Positions 41,338 to 49,773 of a stretch of 64,000 nt of DNA are shown piece by piece. Within the stretch, counting starts at the first letter, position 1; every line of letters starts with the position of its first letter. Made by a program: the position numbers and the translations under genes. The stretch spans positions 62,001 to 126,000 of the forward strand of contig NZ_PVTF01000004.1 in the NCBI RefSeq assembly GCF_003002815.1, read 5' to 3'. The DNA is from Umezawaea tangerina. GTDB lineage: Bacteria; Actinomycetota; Actinomycetes; Mycobacteriales; Pseudonocardiaceae. The notes under the pieces were generated by a model. The model was not told the origin of the DNA. It ran no database searches and worked only from the letters and a program-made list of their open reading frames with translations.

Positions 41338-42153
41338 TTAGGAGTTGATCTGCTGCGTGATCAGGGTCGCGAAGTTGGAGACCCTGGTGTAGACGCCGGG
41401 GTAGCCCGCCAGCGCGCAGCCCTCGCCCCACGAGGTGATGCCGATCAGCTTGCCGCCCGCGACCAGCGGACCGCCCGAGTCGCCCTGGCAGGTGTCCGTG
41501 CCGCCCTGGGGGTACGCGGCGCAGACCATGTGCGCGGCCTTGAAGTCCGAGCCGTACGCCGAGGAGCAGGTGGCGTTGCTGGTCAGCGGCACGGTCGCCT
41601 TGAGCAGGTAGCGCGACGCCGAGCCGCCCGAGGACGTGGTGCCCCAGCCGAGGATCGTGCTGGAGGTGCCCGCCGCGTACAGCCCGGTGTCGGAGCTGGT
41701 CGCGATCGGCAGCGTCGCCTGGGTGAGGTTGCGGTCCAGGGTCAGCACCGAGACGTCGTTGCCCTGGGTGGCGTCGACGTAGCTCGGGTGGATCCAGATC
41801 TTGGTGACGCGGGCGACGACGCCCGCGGTGGAGTTCTTGTCGTCACGACCGGCGACCACGCGGACCGCGGAGGCCGAGTCGCCGACGGTGCAGTGCGCCG
41901 CGGTGACGACCTTGTTGGCCGCGACCAGGGTGCCGCCGCAGTACTGGAACCCGCTGCTGGTGGCCAGGTAGACCACCCACGGGTACGTGCTCGTGCTGGC
42001 GCGGGTGCCGCCGACGATCTGGGTGCCGACCTCGCCGTCGGCCGACGGAGGTGCCGGTGCCGCCGTTGCCACGCTGAAGCCCGCCAGTGGGAGCAGGATC
42101 GCCACCACGAGCGCGCCAAGCCACGACCGCAGGCGGTGCAGGGTTGCCGCCAT
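41338..42153 (-). CDS. Secreted trypsin-like serine protease (S1 family)
   Basis: 271 residues from the ATG at 42153 (GAGGAG upstream). Signal peptide about 1-32, a short propeptide, and a mature IVGGT start at residue 46. The triad is complete: H87 in VVTAAHC, D133 in GNDVSVL, S226 in CQGDSGGPL. Asp in GGTDTCQGDSGG marks trypsin-like specificity for Lys/Arg. It is probably secreted for nutrient acquisition or developmental processing; an upstream beta-propeller gene lies in the same direction. Confidence 0.92.
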   Translation of the reverse strand: MAATLHRLRSWLGALVVAILLPLAGFSVATAAPAPPSADGEVGTQIVGGTRASTSTYPWVVYLATSSGFQYCGGTLVAANKVVTAAHCTVGDSASAVRVVAGRDDKNSTAGVVARVTKIWIHPSYVDATQGNDVSVLTLDRNLTQATLPIATSSDTGLYAAGTSSTILGWGTTSSGGSASRYLLKATVPLTSNATCSSAYGSDFKAAHMVCAAYPQGGTDTCQGDSGGPLVAGGKLIGITSWGEGCALAGYPGVYTRVSNFATLITQQINS

Positions 42154-42312
42154 GATCATCTCCTCGGTGTCGTAGGCCCCAATCGGGGTGCACACAGAGC
42201 AACAGACCGACTACAGCGGCCACAAGCTCCACTCGACGTAGGCCATTCGGCAGCGCCGTCGCGGACATGATTGACTCGCCGGCAGACCCATCCCGATCCG
42301 AGGAGGACCCGC

Positions 42313-42687
42313 ATGGCCACGCAGAAGCCCGAAGTCGACCTGGTCGAGGGCCCGCCGCCCGCCGACCTGGTCATCAACGACCTCTCGGTCGGCGACGGGC
42401 CCGAAGCCACGCCGGGCCAGGCCGTCACCGTGCACTACGTCGGCGTCTCGTTCACCACCGGCGAGGAGTTCGACTCCTCGTGGAGCCGCAACGACCCGTT
42501 CCGCTTCCCGCTCGGCGGCGGCCGCGTCATCGCGGGCTGGGACAAGGGCGTCGCGGGCATGAAGGTCGGCGGCCGTCGCCAGCTGGTCATCCCGCCGCAC
42601 CTCGCCTACGGCGACCGCGGCGCCGGTGCCGCCATCAAGCCCGGTGAGACCCTGATCTTCGTGGTGGACCTGCTCGCGGTGAACTAG
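42313..42687 (+). CDS. FKBP-type peptidyl-prolyl isomerase
   Basis: 124 residues of FKBP fold: VTVHYVGVSFTTGEEFDSSWSRNDPFRFPLGGGRVIAGWDKGVAGMKVGGRRQLVIPPHLAYGDRG, containing the conserved VHYVG, FDSS, VIxGW and IPxxLAYG blocks that line the active site. It catalyses cis-trans isomerisation of X-Pro bonds in protein folding. No signal peptide: cytoplasmic. AGGAGG precedes the ATG at 42313. A strong terminator follows. Confidence 0.95.
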   Translation: MATQKPEVDLVEGPPPADLVINDLSVGDGPEATPGQAVTVHYVGVSFTTGEEFDSSWSRNDPFRFPLGGGRVIAGWDKGVAGMKVGGRRQLVIPPHLAYGDRGAGAAIKPGETLIFVVDLLAVN

Positions 42688-42700
42688 TCCGCGATCCGTC

Positions 42701-42746
42701 CGACGGCGGCCCGCCCTGCTCCTCGGAGCGCGGCGGGCCGCCGTCG
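42701..42746 (+). terminator. Terminator of the FKBP gene
   Basis: A perfect 15-bp stem (42701-42715 with 42732-42746, CGACGGCGGCCCGCC) with a 16-nt loop, 13 bases after the stop codon. Confidence 0.78.
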
Positions 42747-42852
42747 TCCGTCAGCCATTCGGCGTATTTGGGTACCGACCGGAACCAGTGCGTTCCGGAG
42801 TGCGTCATCCTGGACGGGAGTGCTCGGGAGGGCTTCGAGGGGGGATGCCGGC

Positions 42853-43377
42853 GTGCCGGACGACATCGGGGGATCGGAGCGGATGCTCGCGCAGTGGGAG
42901 CAGTCGATCCAGCAGAAGGCCGCGCGCTACCAGAGCATGGCCGAACGCGTGCAGGGCCTGACGATCACGGAGACGTCCAGGGACGGCCTGATCAGGCTGA
43001 CCATCGGGTCCAACGGCATCCTGTCCTCTGTGGACATCGCGGAACCCGCGCGGGAGAAGCGGATGTCCGAGGTGTCGGCCGAGATCATGCGGTGCCTGCA
43101 ACGCGCGCAGTCGCGGATCCCCGAGCTGCTGCAGCAGGTGATGGCCGAGACCATCGGCACCCAGGACGAGACGGCGAACGCGCTCTTCGCCGAGGCGCGC
43201 AAGAACTTCCCCGCCGCACCGGCCGAGGAACCGCCGCCGTCGGTGAACGAGGAGCTCCGGTTCGGCATCGAGGACGACCACAACGCACCGCAACCGCCAC
43301 CGGCACCACGTCCGCAGCGCCCCCAGCGGCGCCCCGCGGACGACGACGACTTCGACGGCGGTTCATACCTGTCCTGA
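42853..43377 (+). CDS. YbaB/EbfC-family protein, first gene of the ESX-type toxin operon
   Basis: About 174 residues. ARYQSMAERVQGLTITETSRDGLIRLTIGSNGILSSVDIAEPAREKRMSEVSAEIMRCLQRAQ is a YbaB-like fold (nucleoid-associated in other contexts), followed by a Pro/Arg-rich acidic tail. In actinobacteria such proteins regularly precede type VII secretion substrates, where a chaperone-like role is suspected. GTG start at 42853; the next gene follows 26 bases later. Confidence 0.82.
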   Translation: MPDDIGGSERMLAQWEQSIQQKAARYQSMAERVQGLTITETSRDGLIRLTIGSNGILSSVDIAEPAREKRMSEVSAEIMRCLQRAQSRIPELLQQVMAETIGTQDETANALFAEARKNFPAAPAEEPPPSVNEELRFGIEDDHNAPQPPPAPRPQRPQRRPADDDDFDGGSYLS

Positions 43378-43403
43378 TCGAGAACGGCTAGGGGGTCGGC
43401 CCG

Positions 43404-43709
43404 ATGGCCGAGAAGTTCGACATCGTCCCGGAGACACTGGACGGACACCGCAAGCAGCTCGACGACCTGGGGGAGCGGTTGCGGGGCGCGCTCGACGCCG
43501 CCCGCACGGTCAGCATGCCGACCGACGCCTACGGCATCCTGTGCCAGCCGTTCCGGATGATGCTCGACCCCGTCGAGCAGTGGGGGCTGGACGCGCTCAA
43601 CGGCGCCGTCGAGGCCATGGACACCACCGCGAACAGCGTCAACGACACCGTCAAGCAGTACCGCACGGTCGACGAGTCGATCGGCGAGACCTTCAAGGTC
43701 GGTGACTGA
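43404..43709 (+). CDS. EspC-like (ESX secretion-associated) small helical protein
   Basis: 101 residues, almost entirely helical: a helix-turn-helix hairpin with FDIVPETLDGHRKQLDDLGERLRGALDAAR, then AYGILCQPFRMMLDPVEQWGLDALNGAVEAMDTTANSVNDTVKQYRTVDESIGETF. This fits the EspC/T7SS target family, whose members travel with ESX substrates or form the filament. It starts 26 bases after the YbaB-like gene and ends two bases before the toxin gene. Confidence 0.85.
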   Translation: MAEKFDIVPETLDGHRKQLDDLGERLRGALDAARTVSMPTDAYGILCQPFRMMLDPVEQWGLDALNGAVEAMDTTANSVNDTVKQYRTVDESIGETFKVGD

Positions 43710-43711
43710 CC

Positions 43712-46700
43712 ATGTCGAACCCCCTGGTCGCGCAGGCACCCCAGGAGGGCTCCGGGTTCACCCAGGGCACCGGTGACAACGGCTGGGCCACCGGCGTCTC
43801 CATCGCCGAGTCCGCCATGGACACGTTCAACGGCTTCAAGGACGGCAACTGGATCGAGGGCGGCCTCGGCGTCGTCGGGCTCGCCGCGGACGCCGCGTCG
43901 ATGGCCATCGACCCGTTCGGCACCCTCATGTCGTCGGCCGCGTCGTTCCTGATGGAGCACGTGCAGCCGTTGAAGGACATGCTCGACTGGCTCGCGGGCG
44001 ACCCGCCGGTGATCGAGTCCTACAGCACGACGTGGAACAACGTGGCCACCGAGCTGGGCAAGATCAGCGAGGACTACGCCACCGCGCTGAAGTCCGGTAC
44101 CGAGGGGTGGACCGGCGCCGCCGCGGACGCCTACCGCGATGCCGCCGCGCAGCAGTCCGACGCGATCACCGGCGCGGCCAGCGCGGCCGGGTCCGTCGGC
44201 ACGGTCGTCGGCGTGATGGGCATGGTCGTCGCGTTCGTGCGCGAGATGGTGCGCGACCTGATCGCCGACCTGGTCGCGAAGCTCATCGCGTGGGTGCTGG
44301 AAGCCGTGTTCTCACTGGGCTTCGGCACGCCGGTGATCGTCGCGCAGGCCATCACGGCCATCGGGAAGTGGGCGGCCCGGATCGCGAAGCTCGTCCAGAA
44401 GCTGTTGGACACCATCAAGAAGGTCTCGCCGATGCTCAAGCGTCTGGTCGAGATCTTCGAGAAGATCATGAAGGTGCTCGGGAAGCTGGCGGGCAAGGCG
44501 TCCGGTCTGGACGTGCTCGGCACGAAGATCGACGACCCCGGTTTCCTGAAGAAGCTCAACCGGGACGGGACGGACCTGCCGTCCACGTCGCACGCCGACA
44601 CGCCCGCCTCGACCACGACGTCCTCCAGCACCAGCACTTCCGACACCTCGCGCTCCACCCAGCCGGACGGCCCGCCGTCCCGGCCTTCGTCCGACACCAC
44701 CACGCCGTCGTCCAACACCGCGCCGTCGAGCACCACGCCGTCCACCACGACGCCGTCCAGCGCCACGCCGAGTCCTTCGCCCACTCCGGCGGCGCAGACG
44801 CCCGGCGGCTCGCCGTCGCCCAGTCCGACGTCGCGGGCACCCGGCAGCCCGTCACCGAGTCCGAGCACCAGCCCGGCGGGACGCGCACCCGGCAGCTCGC
44901 CGTCACCCAGCAGCAGTTCACCCGGCGGCCCGGCGGGACACGGCCCCAGCAGCACCAGCCCCGCGGGCCACACGCCCGGCAGCTCCCCCGGCGGCTCGAC
45001 GCCCGGCGGTCACGGTCCGGGCGGGCACGGGCCGGGCGGGCACAACCCCAGCACCACCAACCCTTCCGGGCACTCCCCCGCCCCTGGCGGCCACAGCCCC
45101 GGCGGCTCGTCCCCCGGCGGTCACGGTCCCGGTGGGCACGGTCCCGGCGGTCCATCCCACGCTCCGGGCGGCCCCGGCAACGGCGCACCCGCACACAACC
45201 CCGGCGCACCTTCGCACGCACCCGGCGGGCACAGTCCCGGCAACGGCGCTCCCGCACACAACCCCGGCGGTCCGTCGCACGCTCCAGGCGGGCACAGCCC
45301 CGGCAACGGCGGCCCCGCACACAACCCCGGCGGTCCGTCGCACGCTCCGGGTGGGCACAGCCCTGGCGCGCCCTCGCACGCACCCGGTGGACACAGCCCC
45401 GGCAACGGCGGCCCCACCCCAGGTGGTCACAGCCCCGGCGGCCCTGGCGGGCACAGCCCGAGCAGCCCCTCGCCCGCACCGGGCGGACACGGTCCCAGTG
45501 CTCCCGCGCCGGGCGGGCACGCGCCCGGTGGGCCGCCGCACGCACCTGGTGGTCCGTCGCCGAGTCCGGTCGGGCCGGGGCACGGGCCGTCGACGAGCCC
45601 GGCGGGGTCGGCGCCAGCGCGGGTGGACCAGACGCACTCGTCCGGGGCGGACGCGCCGTCCAGGGTCGACCAGCCGCACACCGGGCCGCGGGACACCGGG
45701 CCTGCGCAGGTGCCCCAGCAGGGTGCGCCCGCGCCGGGTGGCGGGGCGCCGCACGGCGGTGGCCAGCCGGGCGGAGGCGGTTCACCGGGGTCGTCCAGGC
45801 CCGGTTCGGGCAGCGGCTGGACCGGGACACCCGGTCACCGCGGCGACCTGTCGTCGGGCACCCCGCAGGGTCGCGCCCCGGACGGCACCCGGCCGCAGAG
45901 CGCCGGGCCGTCCCACTCCGGTCCGCCGCAGGCGCGGCCGCCCCAGGCGGGCCCGCCGCCGTACCGACCGGCGCAGGCCGGTCCCCCGCACGCCGGACCT
46001 CCCCACGCCGGTCCCCCGCACGCCGGTCCTCCCCAGGCCCGTCCGGCCGGACCGCCGCAGACCCGTCCCGGCGGGCCCGCGCACACGAACCCGGCGCGCA
46101 CGAACCCGCCGCACACCGGCCCGACCCAGCCGCGGCCGAACACCGGGCCGCCCCAGCACGCCCCGCGGGCCCGCGGCCCGCAGACCGGCGCGCCACCGCA
46201 CCACGACCCCTCCGCACCACCGCACCGCGACCCCGCGGGCCCGCGCCAGCACGACCCGAACACGCCGCCGCACCACGACCCGAACACCCCCGACCCGACC
46301 CACCACACCCCGGACCAGCACCGGCCCGACATCGACGAGGCGCACGCGCGGTACGGCGAGACGACGCCCGCGGGCGTGTCGCACCACCGCGGCGACGCCG
46401 ACATGGGCGACCTGCCGAGCCGGGTGCCGAACGACCCGCGCTACTTCACCGCCGACGTCCACATCACCCCGGACGGCCGGGCCCGGATCGGCAACCACAC
46501 CTACAGCCCCGAGGAGTACGGGGACCTGTTGCGCCGCAACGGGTGGGACGGCAAGACGCCGATCAGGCTGATCGGCTGCGACGCGGGCAGCAACGACTTC
46601 GCGAAGCGCCTCGCGGCGCACACCGACGCCCCCGTGCTGGCCCCGACGAAGCCCGCGTGGACCGACAGCAACGGCCGCGTCTACACCTCCGACGCCGAGG

Positions 46701-47683
46701 TCGACGCGCACGGCAACCGCCAGCCGAAGATCCCGCCGAACGGCGAGTGGGAGACCCACAACCCCGACGGCACCAAGGTCAGGTCCAGCGAGGACGGGTT
46801 CGTCCCCGGCACGCACGACAAGGACAAGTCCGACCTCGACCCCAGCGGCGCGCGCGACCGCGCGGCCGACGAGCCGCCGCGGACCGTGCAGGTCGACAGG
46901 GACGACCCGAACGCGCCGCTCAAGTCGAGGCCGTTCGGGCGGGACGCCGACGGCAACCCCGTCCAGCTCGAGCCGAACACCCGGTACGAGGTCACCGACC
47001 GGGCGGGCCGCGACCGGGGCGTGTTCACCACCGACGCCGAGGGCAACGTCGTGCGCGTCGAGACCACGTCGGGCAAGCAGGGCGACTGGCGGCCCGACAG
47101 CAGGCAGCCGTTCCCGAACTGCGAGTACCGGGTGACCGGGCAGGCGGGCAGCGTCTACACGTTCCACACCGACGCGGACGCCCGGACCTCGCGGATGACG
47201 GGCGACCTGGTGCACACCGGGTCGGACTCGGCCCGCCGCAGCCCCGACCAGGGCCCGGTCGGCCACGAGGGCCGCGACGAGTACCGGGCGCACAACCAGC
47301 AGGTCGTCAAGGAGTTCGAGGAGGCGCACGGCAGGCCCCCGGAGCCGCACGAGGTCCAGCTCTACGAGGACGTCGGCTGGAACGGCGGCCACCTCGCGGG
47401 CACCGAGTTCGACGGGCCCGGCGAGTACATCAACATGGTCCCGATGCTGGAGACCCTCAACCAGCACCAGCCGGGCAGCACGCTGGCGGACAACTTCCGC
47501 GCGCTGGAGGAGCACTGGGGCGACGTGCTCGCGCGCGACCCGAAGCCGAAGCTGACCGTGCAGGTCGAGATGGACTACCCGGACGGGAAGAAGACGCCCA
47601 CGTCCATCCACGTGCAGTACTGGATCGACGGCGTCCCCGAGGATCCGTTGGTCTACAACAACATCCCACCACGTCGGCGCTGA
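43712..47683 (+). CDS. ESX-type polymorphic toxin with C-terminal nonspecific nuclease
   Basis: 1323 residues. Residues 1-270 are a helical secretion module: an amphipathic start, W-x-G in GTEGWTGAAADAYRDAAAQQSD (WXG100-like) and hydrophobic helices. Residues about 290-870 are a low-complexity Pro/Gly/Ser/His spacer with tandem repeats. Residues about 880-1050 form a small alpha/beta domain (ITPDGRARIGNHTYSPEEY ... IRLIGCDAGSNDFAKRLAAHTDAPVLAP), of unknown function. The C-terminus (about 1053-1323) matches the DNA/RNA nonspecific endonuclease family (Endonuclea_NS_2): H1227 in WNGGHLAGTEFDGPGEYINMVPM, NFRALEEHWGDVLARDPK, and SIHVQYWIDG. It should be exported by a type VII system and kill or inhibit other cells. 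Confidence 0.85.
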   Translation: MSNPLVAQAPQEGSGFTQGTGDNGWATGVSIAESAMDTFNGFKDGNWIEGGLGVVGLAADAASMAIDPFGTLMSSAASFLMEHVQPLKDMLDWLAGDPPVIESYSTTWNNVATELGKISEDYATALKSGTEGWTGAAADAYRDAAAQQSDAITGAASAAGSVGTVVGVMGMVVAFVREMVRDLIADLVAKLIAWVLEAVFSLGFGTPVIVAQAITAIGKWAARIAKLVQKLLDTIKKVSPMLKRLVEIFEKIMKVLGKLAGKASGLDVLGTKIDDPGFLKKLNRDGTDLPSTSHADTPASTTTSSSTSTSDTSRSTQPDGPPSRPSSDTTTPSSNTAPSSTTPSTTTPSSATPSPSPTPAAQTPGGSPSPSPTSRAPGSPSPSPSTSPAGRAPGSSPSPSSSSPGGPAGHGPSSTSPAGHTPGSSPGGSTPGGHGPGGHGPGGHNPSTTNPSGHSPAPGGHSPGGSSPGGHGPGGHGPGGPSHAPGGPGNGAPAHNPGAPSHAPGGHSPGNGAPAHNPGGPSHAPGGHSPGNGGPAHNPGGPSHAPGGHSPGAPSHAPGGHSPGNGGPTPGGHSPGGPGGHSPSSPSPAPGGHGPSAPAPGGHAPGGPPHAPGGPSPSPVGPGHGPSTSPAGSAPARVDQTHSSGADAPSRVDQPHTGPRDTGPAQVPQQGAPAPGGGAPHGGGQPGGGGSPGSSRPGSGSGWTGTPGHRGDLSSGTPQGRAPDGTRPQSAGPSHSGPPQARPPQAGPPPYRPAQAGPPHAGPPHAGPPHAGPPQARPAGPPQTRPGGPAHTNPARTNPPHTGPTQPRPNTGPPQHAPRARGPQTGAPPHHDPSAPPHRDPAGPRQHDPNTPPHHDPNTPDPTHHTPDQHRPDIDEAHARYGETTPAGVSHHRGDADMGDLPSRVPNDPRYFTADVHITPDGRARIGNHTYSPEEYGDLLRRNGWDGKTPIRLIGCDAGSNDFAKRLAAHTDAPVLAPTKPAWTDSNGRVYTSDAEVDAHGNRQPKIPPNGEWETHNPDGTKVRSSEDGFVPGTHDKDKSDLDPSGARDRAADEPPRTVQVDRDDPNAPLKSRPFGRDADGNPVQLEPNTRYEVTDRAGRDRGVFTTDAEGNVVRVETTSGKQGDWRPDSRQPFPNCEYRVTGQAGSVYTFHTDADARTSRMTGDLVHTGSDSARRSPDQGPVGHEGRDEYRAHNQQVVKEFEEAHGRPPEPHEVQLYEDVGWNGGHLAGTEFDGPGEYINMVPMLETLNQHQPGSTLADNFRALEEHWGDVLARDPKPKLTVQVEMDYPDGKKTPTSIHVQYWIDGVPEDPLVYNNIPPRRR
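45145..45430. repeat. 63-bp tandem repeats in the toxin spacer
   Basis: About four copies of a 63-base unit encoding PSHAPGGHSPGNGAPAHNP plus two Gly-rich residues, slightly diverged, alternating with shorter copies of the same motif. The frame is kept, so recombination here would change only spacer length. A similar short PPHAG repeat lies at about 45985-46045. Confidence 0.7.
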
Positions 47684-47737
47684 GCGGCCGGGATAGGCTC
47701 GACGCCGGACAGCAGCCCTACCGATGAGGAAGTGGTC

Positions 47738-48193
47738 ATGTCGGACCCGATCCAGTTGACCCCGCCCGAGCAGGAGGAACTGCTCCAGGAGGCGGGGGGG
47801 ATCCTGCTGTCCGCCGCCCCGGAGGGCTGGCGGGCGCTGGAGCTGTCGTTCCGGTCGACGGTGGGCATCGACACCGCGACCTTCCTGTCCACCGGCCCGG
47901 ACGGCGGGCAGACCAAGGTCGCGCCGCCCGCGGCGGCGATGCGCGTGCTGAAGAAGCTGCGCGCGGGCATGTACGAGGAGGACCGCGGCAGCTGGTACAC
48001 GGCGCGGATCACCATCGAGCCGCCCGGCCGCTACGAGGTGGAGTACGACTACGACGGCGAGCCGACCTTCACGCCGCCGCTGACGGCGAGCGCGTACGCG
48101 CTCGACCAGGACTACTTCCCCCGGTCGGATGAGCACATCCCGGACTGGCTGCGGGCCAAGCTGGCGGAAGCGTCCGGGGACGACTCCGATTGA
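47738..48193 (+). CDS. YezG/DUF600-like putative immunity protein 1
   Basis: 151 residues. Helical N-terminus (MSDPIQLTPPEQEELLQEAGGILL), then strand pairs including GSWYTARITIEPPGRYEVEYDYDGEP and a C-terminal FPRSDEHIPDWLRAKL. This matches the DUF600/YezG layout; YezG is the immunity protein for a nuclease-type LXG toxin in Bacillus. Position directly after the toxin gene fits that role. GAGGAAG lies before the ATG. The assignment to YezG is by pattern, not search. Confidence 0.7.
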   Translation: MSDPIQLTPPEQEELLQEAGGILLSAAPEGWRALELSFRSTVGIDTATFLSTGPDGGQTKVAPPAAAMRVLKKLRAGMYEEDRGSWYTARITIEPPGRYEVEYDYDGEPTFTPPLTASAYALDQDYFPRSDEHIPDWLRAKLAEASGDDSD

Positions 48194-48284
48194 CCCCTTC
48201 CGGGTCGACGCGGTCACGCGCCGGTGGCGCGACCGTTAAGATCGGCGCACCGAACCGGGGGGATGTCGAAGGGGTGCGCGACGC

Positions 48285-49145
48285 ATGAGCCAGCCGACTA
48301 CACCGCTAACCGACCAGGAGCAGCAGGTGCTGGTCCGGCAGATCGGACGCGCGATGCTGCCTGCGCTCCCGCCGGGGTGGCAGCGGGTGCGGACCGAGTA
48401 CCGGGCCGCCGGGCGGCACATCGAGGTCGACATGGCGTTCGCGGGTCCGGACGGGCAGTTCCAGCCGTTGCGGCCGCCGATGGACGTGGTGACGCTGCTG
48501 GGCCAGCTGCGCGCGGGGATGCACGCGCCCGACCGGGGGACGTGGCTGACCGCCGTCTACGAGCTCGAGGCGCCGAGCGCGTTCACGGTGGACTTCAACT
48601 CCGAGGACGAGCCGCGCTGGCGCAACCCGCCGCCGCCGATCGGTCTCCAGGACGAGCTGCGGACGTTCCCGCGCACCGAGGACCGCATCCCGGCCTGGTG
48701 GCGCCAGCGGATCGGCCTGCCGCCCGTGGACGCGCCGGTCGACACGCCCCCGGGGGGTGTGCCCGCGCCGATGCGCACGGCCCGCGTGTACGACGGGAAG
48801 GCGCCGAACGGCAGGCCGTTCGTCAACCGGCCGCCGGTCGACCCGCGGCTGCGCGAGCAGCTCACCGCCTACCTCGAGGCCGCGCCGGTCGTGCTGGCCG
48901 CGAGCAAGTACGACGTGGACGAGTTCTCGGCCGGTGAGCAGGACGTGCCGCTGAACTTCCGCACCGACGGCACCTGGATCTGGGCGGGAGCCGTGCCGCA
49001 CTACCTGCGCAAGTACGGCCTGCCGCCGGAGCCGGACATGGTCGCGCACATCATGGGGCTGAACTTCCAGCTGGCCCCGGTGGACGAGGCGACCAAGGAG
49101 GTCGCGGTCGGCCTGATCACGGGCCAGGGCGTCTCGGTCGGCTGA
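48285..49145 (+). CDS. YezG/DUF600-like putative immunity protein 2 with a C-terminal extension
   Basis: 286 residues. The first 155 residues parallel the preceding protein (EQQVLVRQIGRAMLPALPPGWQ ... RGTWLTAVYELEAPSAFTVDFNSEDEPRW ... EDRIPAWW), so the two are probably duplicates. A second domain (about 190-286, LREQLTAYLEAAPVVLAASKYDVDEFSAGEQDVPLNFRTDGTWIW) is added; it looks like the domain often found next to other ESX-exported toxins. It may neutralise a second toxin variant or act as adaptor. Promoter and start (ATG) lie in the 91-base gap. Confidence 0.68.
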   Translation: MSQPTTPLTDQEQQVLVRQIGRAMLPALPPGWQRVRTEYRAAGRHIEVDMAFAGPDGQFQPLRPPMDVVTLLGQLRAGMHAPDRGTWLTAVYELEAPSAFTVDFNSEDEPRWRNPPPPIGLQDELRTFPRTEDRIPAWWRQRIGLPPVDAPVDTPPGGVPAPMRTARVYDGKAPNGRPFVNRPPVDPRLREQLTAYLEAAPVVLAASKYDVDEFSAGEQDVPLNFRTDGTWIWAGAVPHYLRKYGLPPEPDMVAHIMGLNFQLAPVDEATKEVAVGLITGQGVSVG

Positions 49146-49242
49146 GCTCGCGCGACACGGGCGGACACTGGGTTCGCCCGTGTTGCCGTTTCCCGCGGCG
49201 CTGCCACGATTGGGTCAGGTGATCCGATCGGGGAGGCACGCG

Positions 49243-49773
49243 ATGAGGGAAATGCTCGCCCGCCGCTGGTGGCTGTTCGCGCTGCGCGGGGCGTTCGCGA
49301 TCCTGTTCGGGCTGATGGCGCTGATCTGGCCGGGCATCACGCTGGTCGCGCTGGTCGTCCTGTGGGGCGCGTACACCCTGGTCGACGGCGCCACCGAGCT
49401 GTACCTGGCGATCACCCACCGGGACGCGGCGCACGGCGTGCTCGGCGCGCTGGGCGTGGTCGCGGGGCTGGTCGCGCTGTTCTGGCCGGGCATCACGGCG
49501 TTGGCGCTGCTGGTCGTGATCGCCGTGTGGGCCGTCGTCGGCGGGGTGCTGGAGATCGTGACGGCCGTGCGGCTGCGCAAGGTGATCGAGCACGAGCGGT
49601 TCCTGGCGCTCAGCGGTGTGCTGTCCGTGGTGCTCGGCCTGATCCTGCTGTCCACGCCGGGCACCGGGGCGCTAGCGCTCGTGGTGATGATCGGCGGGTT
49701 CGCGATCCTCTGGGGGATCGTGCTGGTGCTGCTCAGCCTGCGGCTGCGGAAGGCCGCGCCGGTAGCGGTCTGA
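49243..49773 (+). CDS. HdeD-like (DUF308) membrane protein
   Basis: 176 residues with six hydrophobic helices in three pairs, each pair containing the DUF308 pattern (FGLMALIWPGITLVALVVLWGAYTLVDGATEL; GLVALFWPGITALALLVVIAVWAVVGGVLEI). E. coli HdeD is involved in acid resistance; the actinobacterial role is unknown. The ATG at 49243 has GGGAGG at six bases and is preferred over two earlier in-frame starts. The 3' end overlaps the convergent gene by 41 bases. Confidence 0.85.
   Translation: MREMLARRWWLFALRGAFAILFGLMALIWPGITLVALVVLWGAYTLVDGATELYLAITHRDAAHGVLGALGVVAGLVALFWPGITALALLVVIAVWAVVGGVLEIVTAVRLRKVIEHERFLALSGVLSVVLGLILLSTPGTGALALVVMIGGFAILWGIVLVLLSLRLRKAAPVAV

Noticed and set aside
44032-47727. 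Second forward frame of over 1200 codons overlapping the toxin gene
   Set aside because: It is the +1 frame of the repeat-rich toxin gene, Arg-rich, and has no motif; the toxin frame carries recognisable domains.
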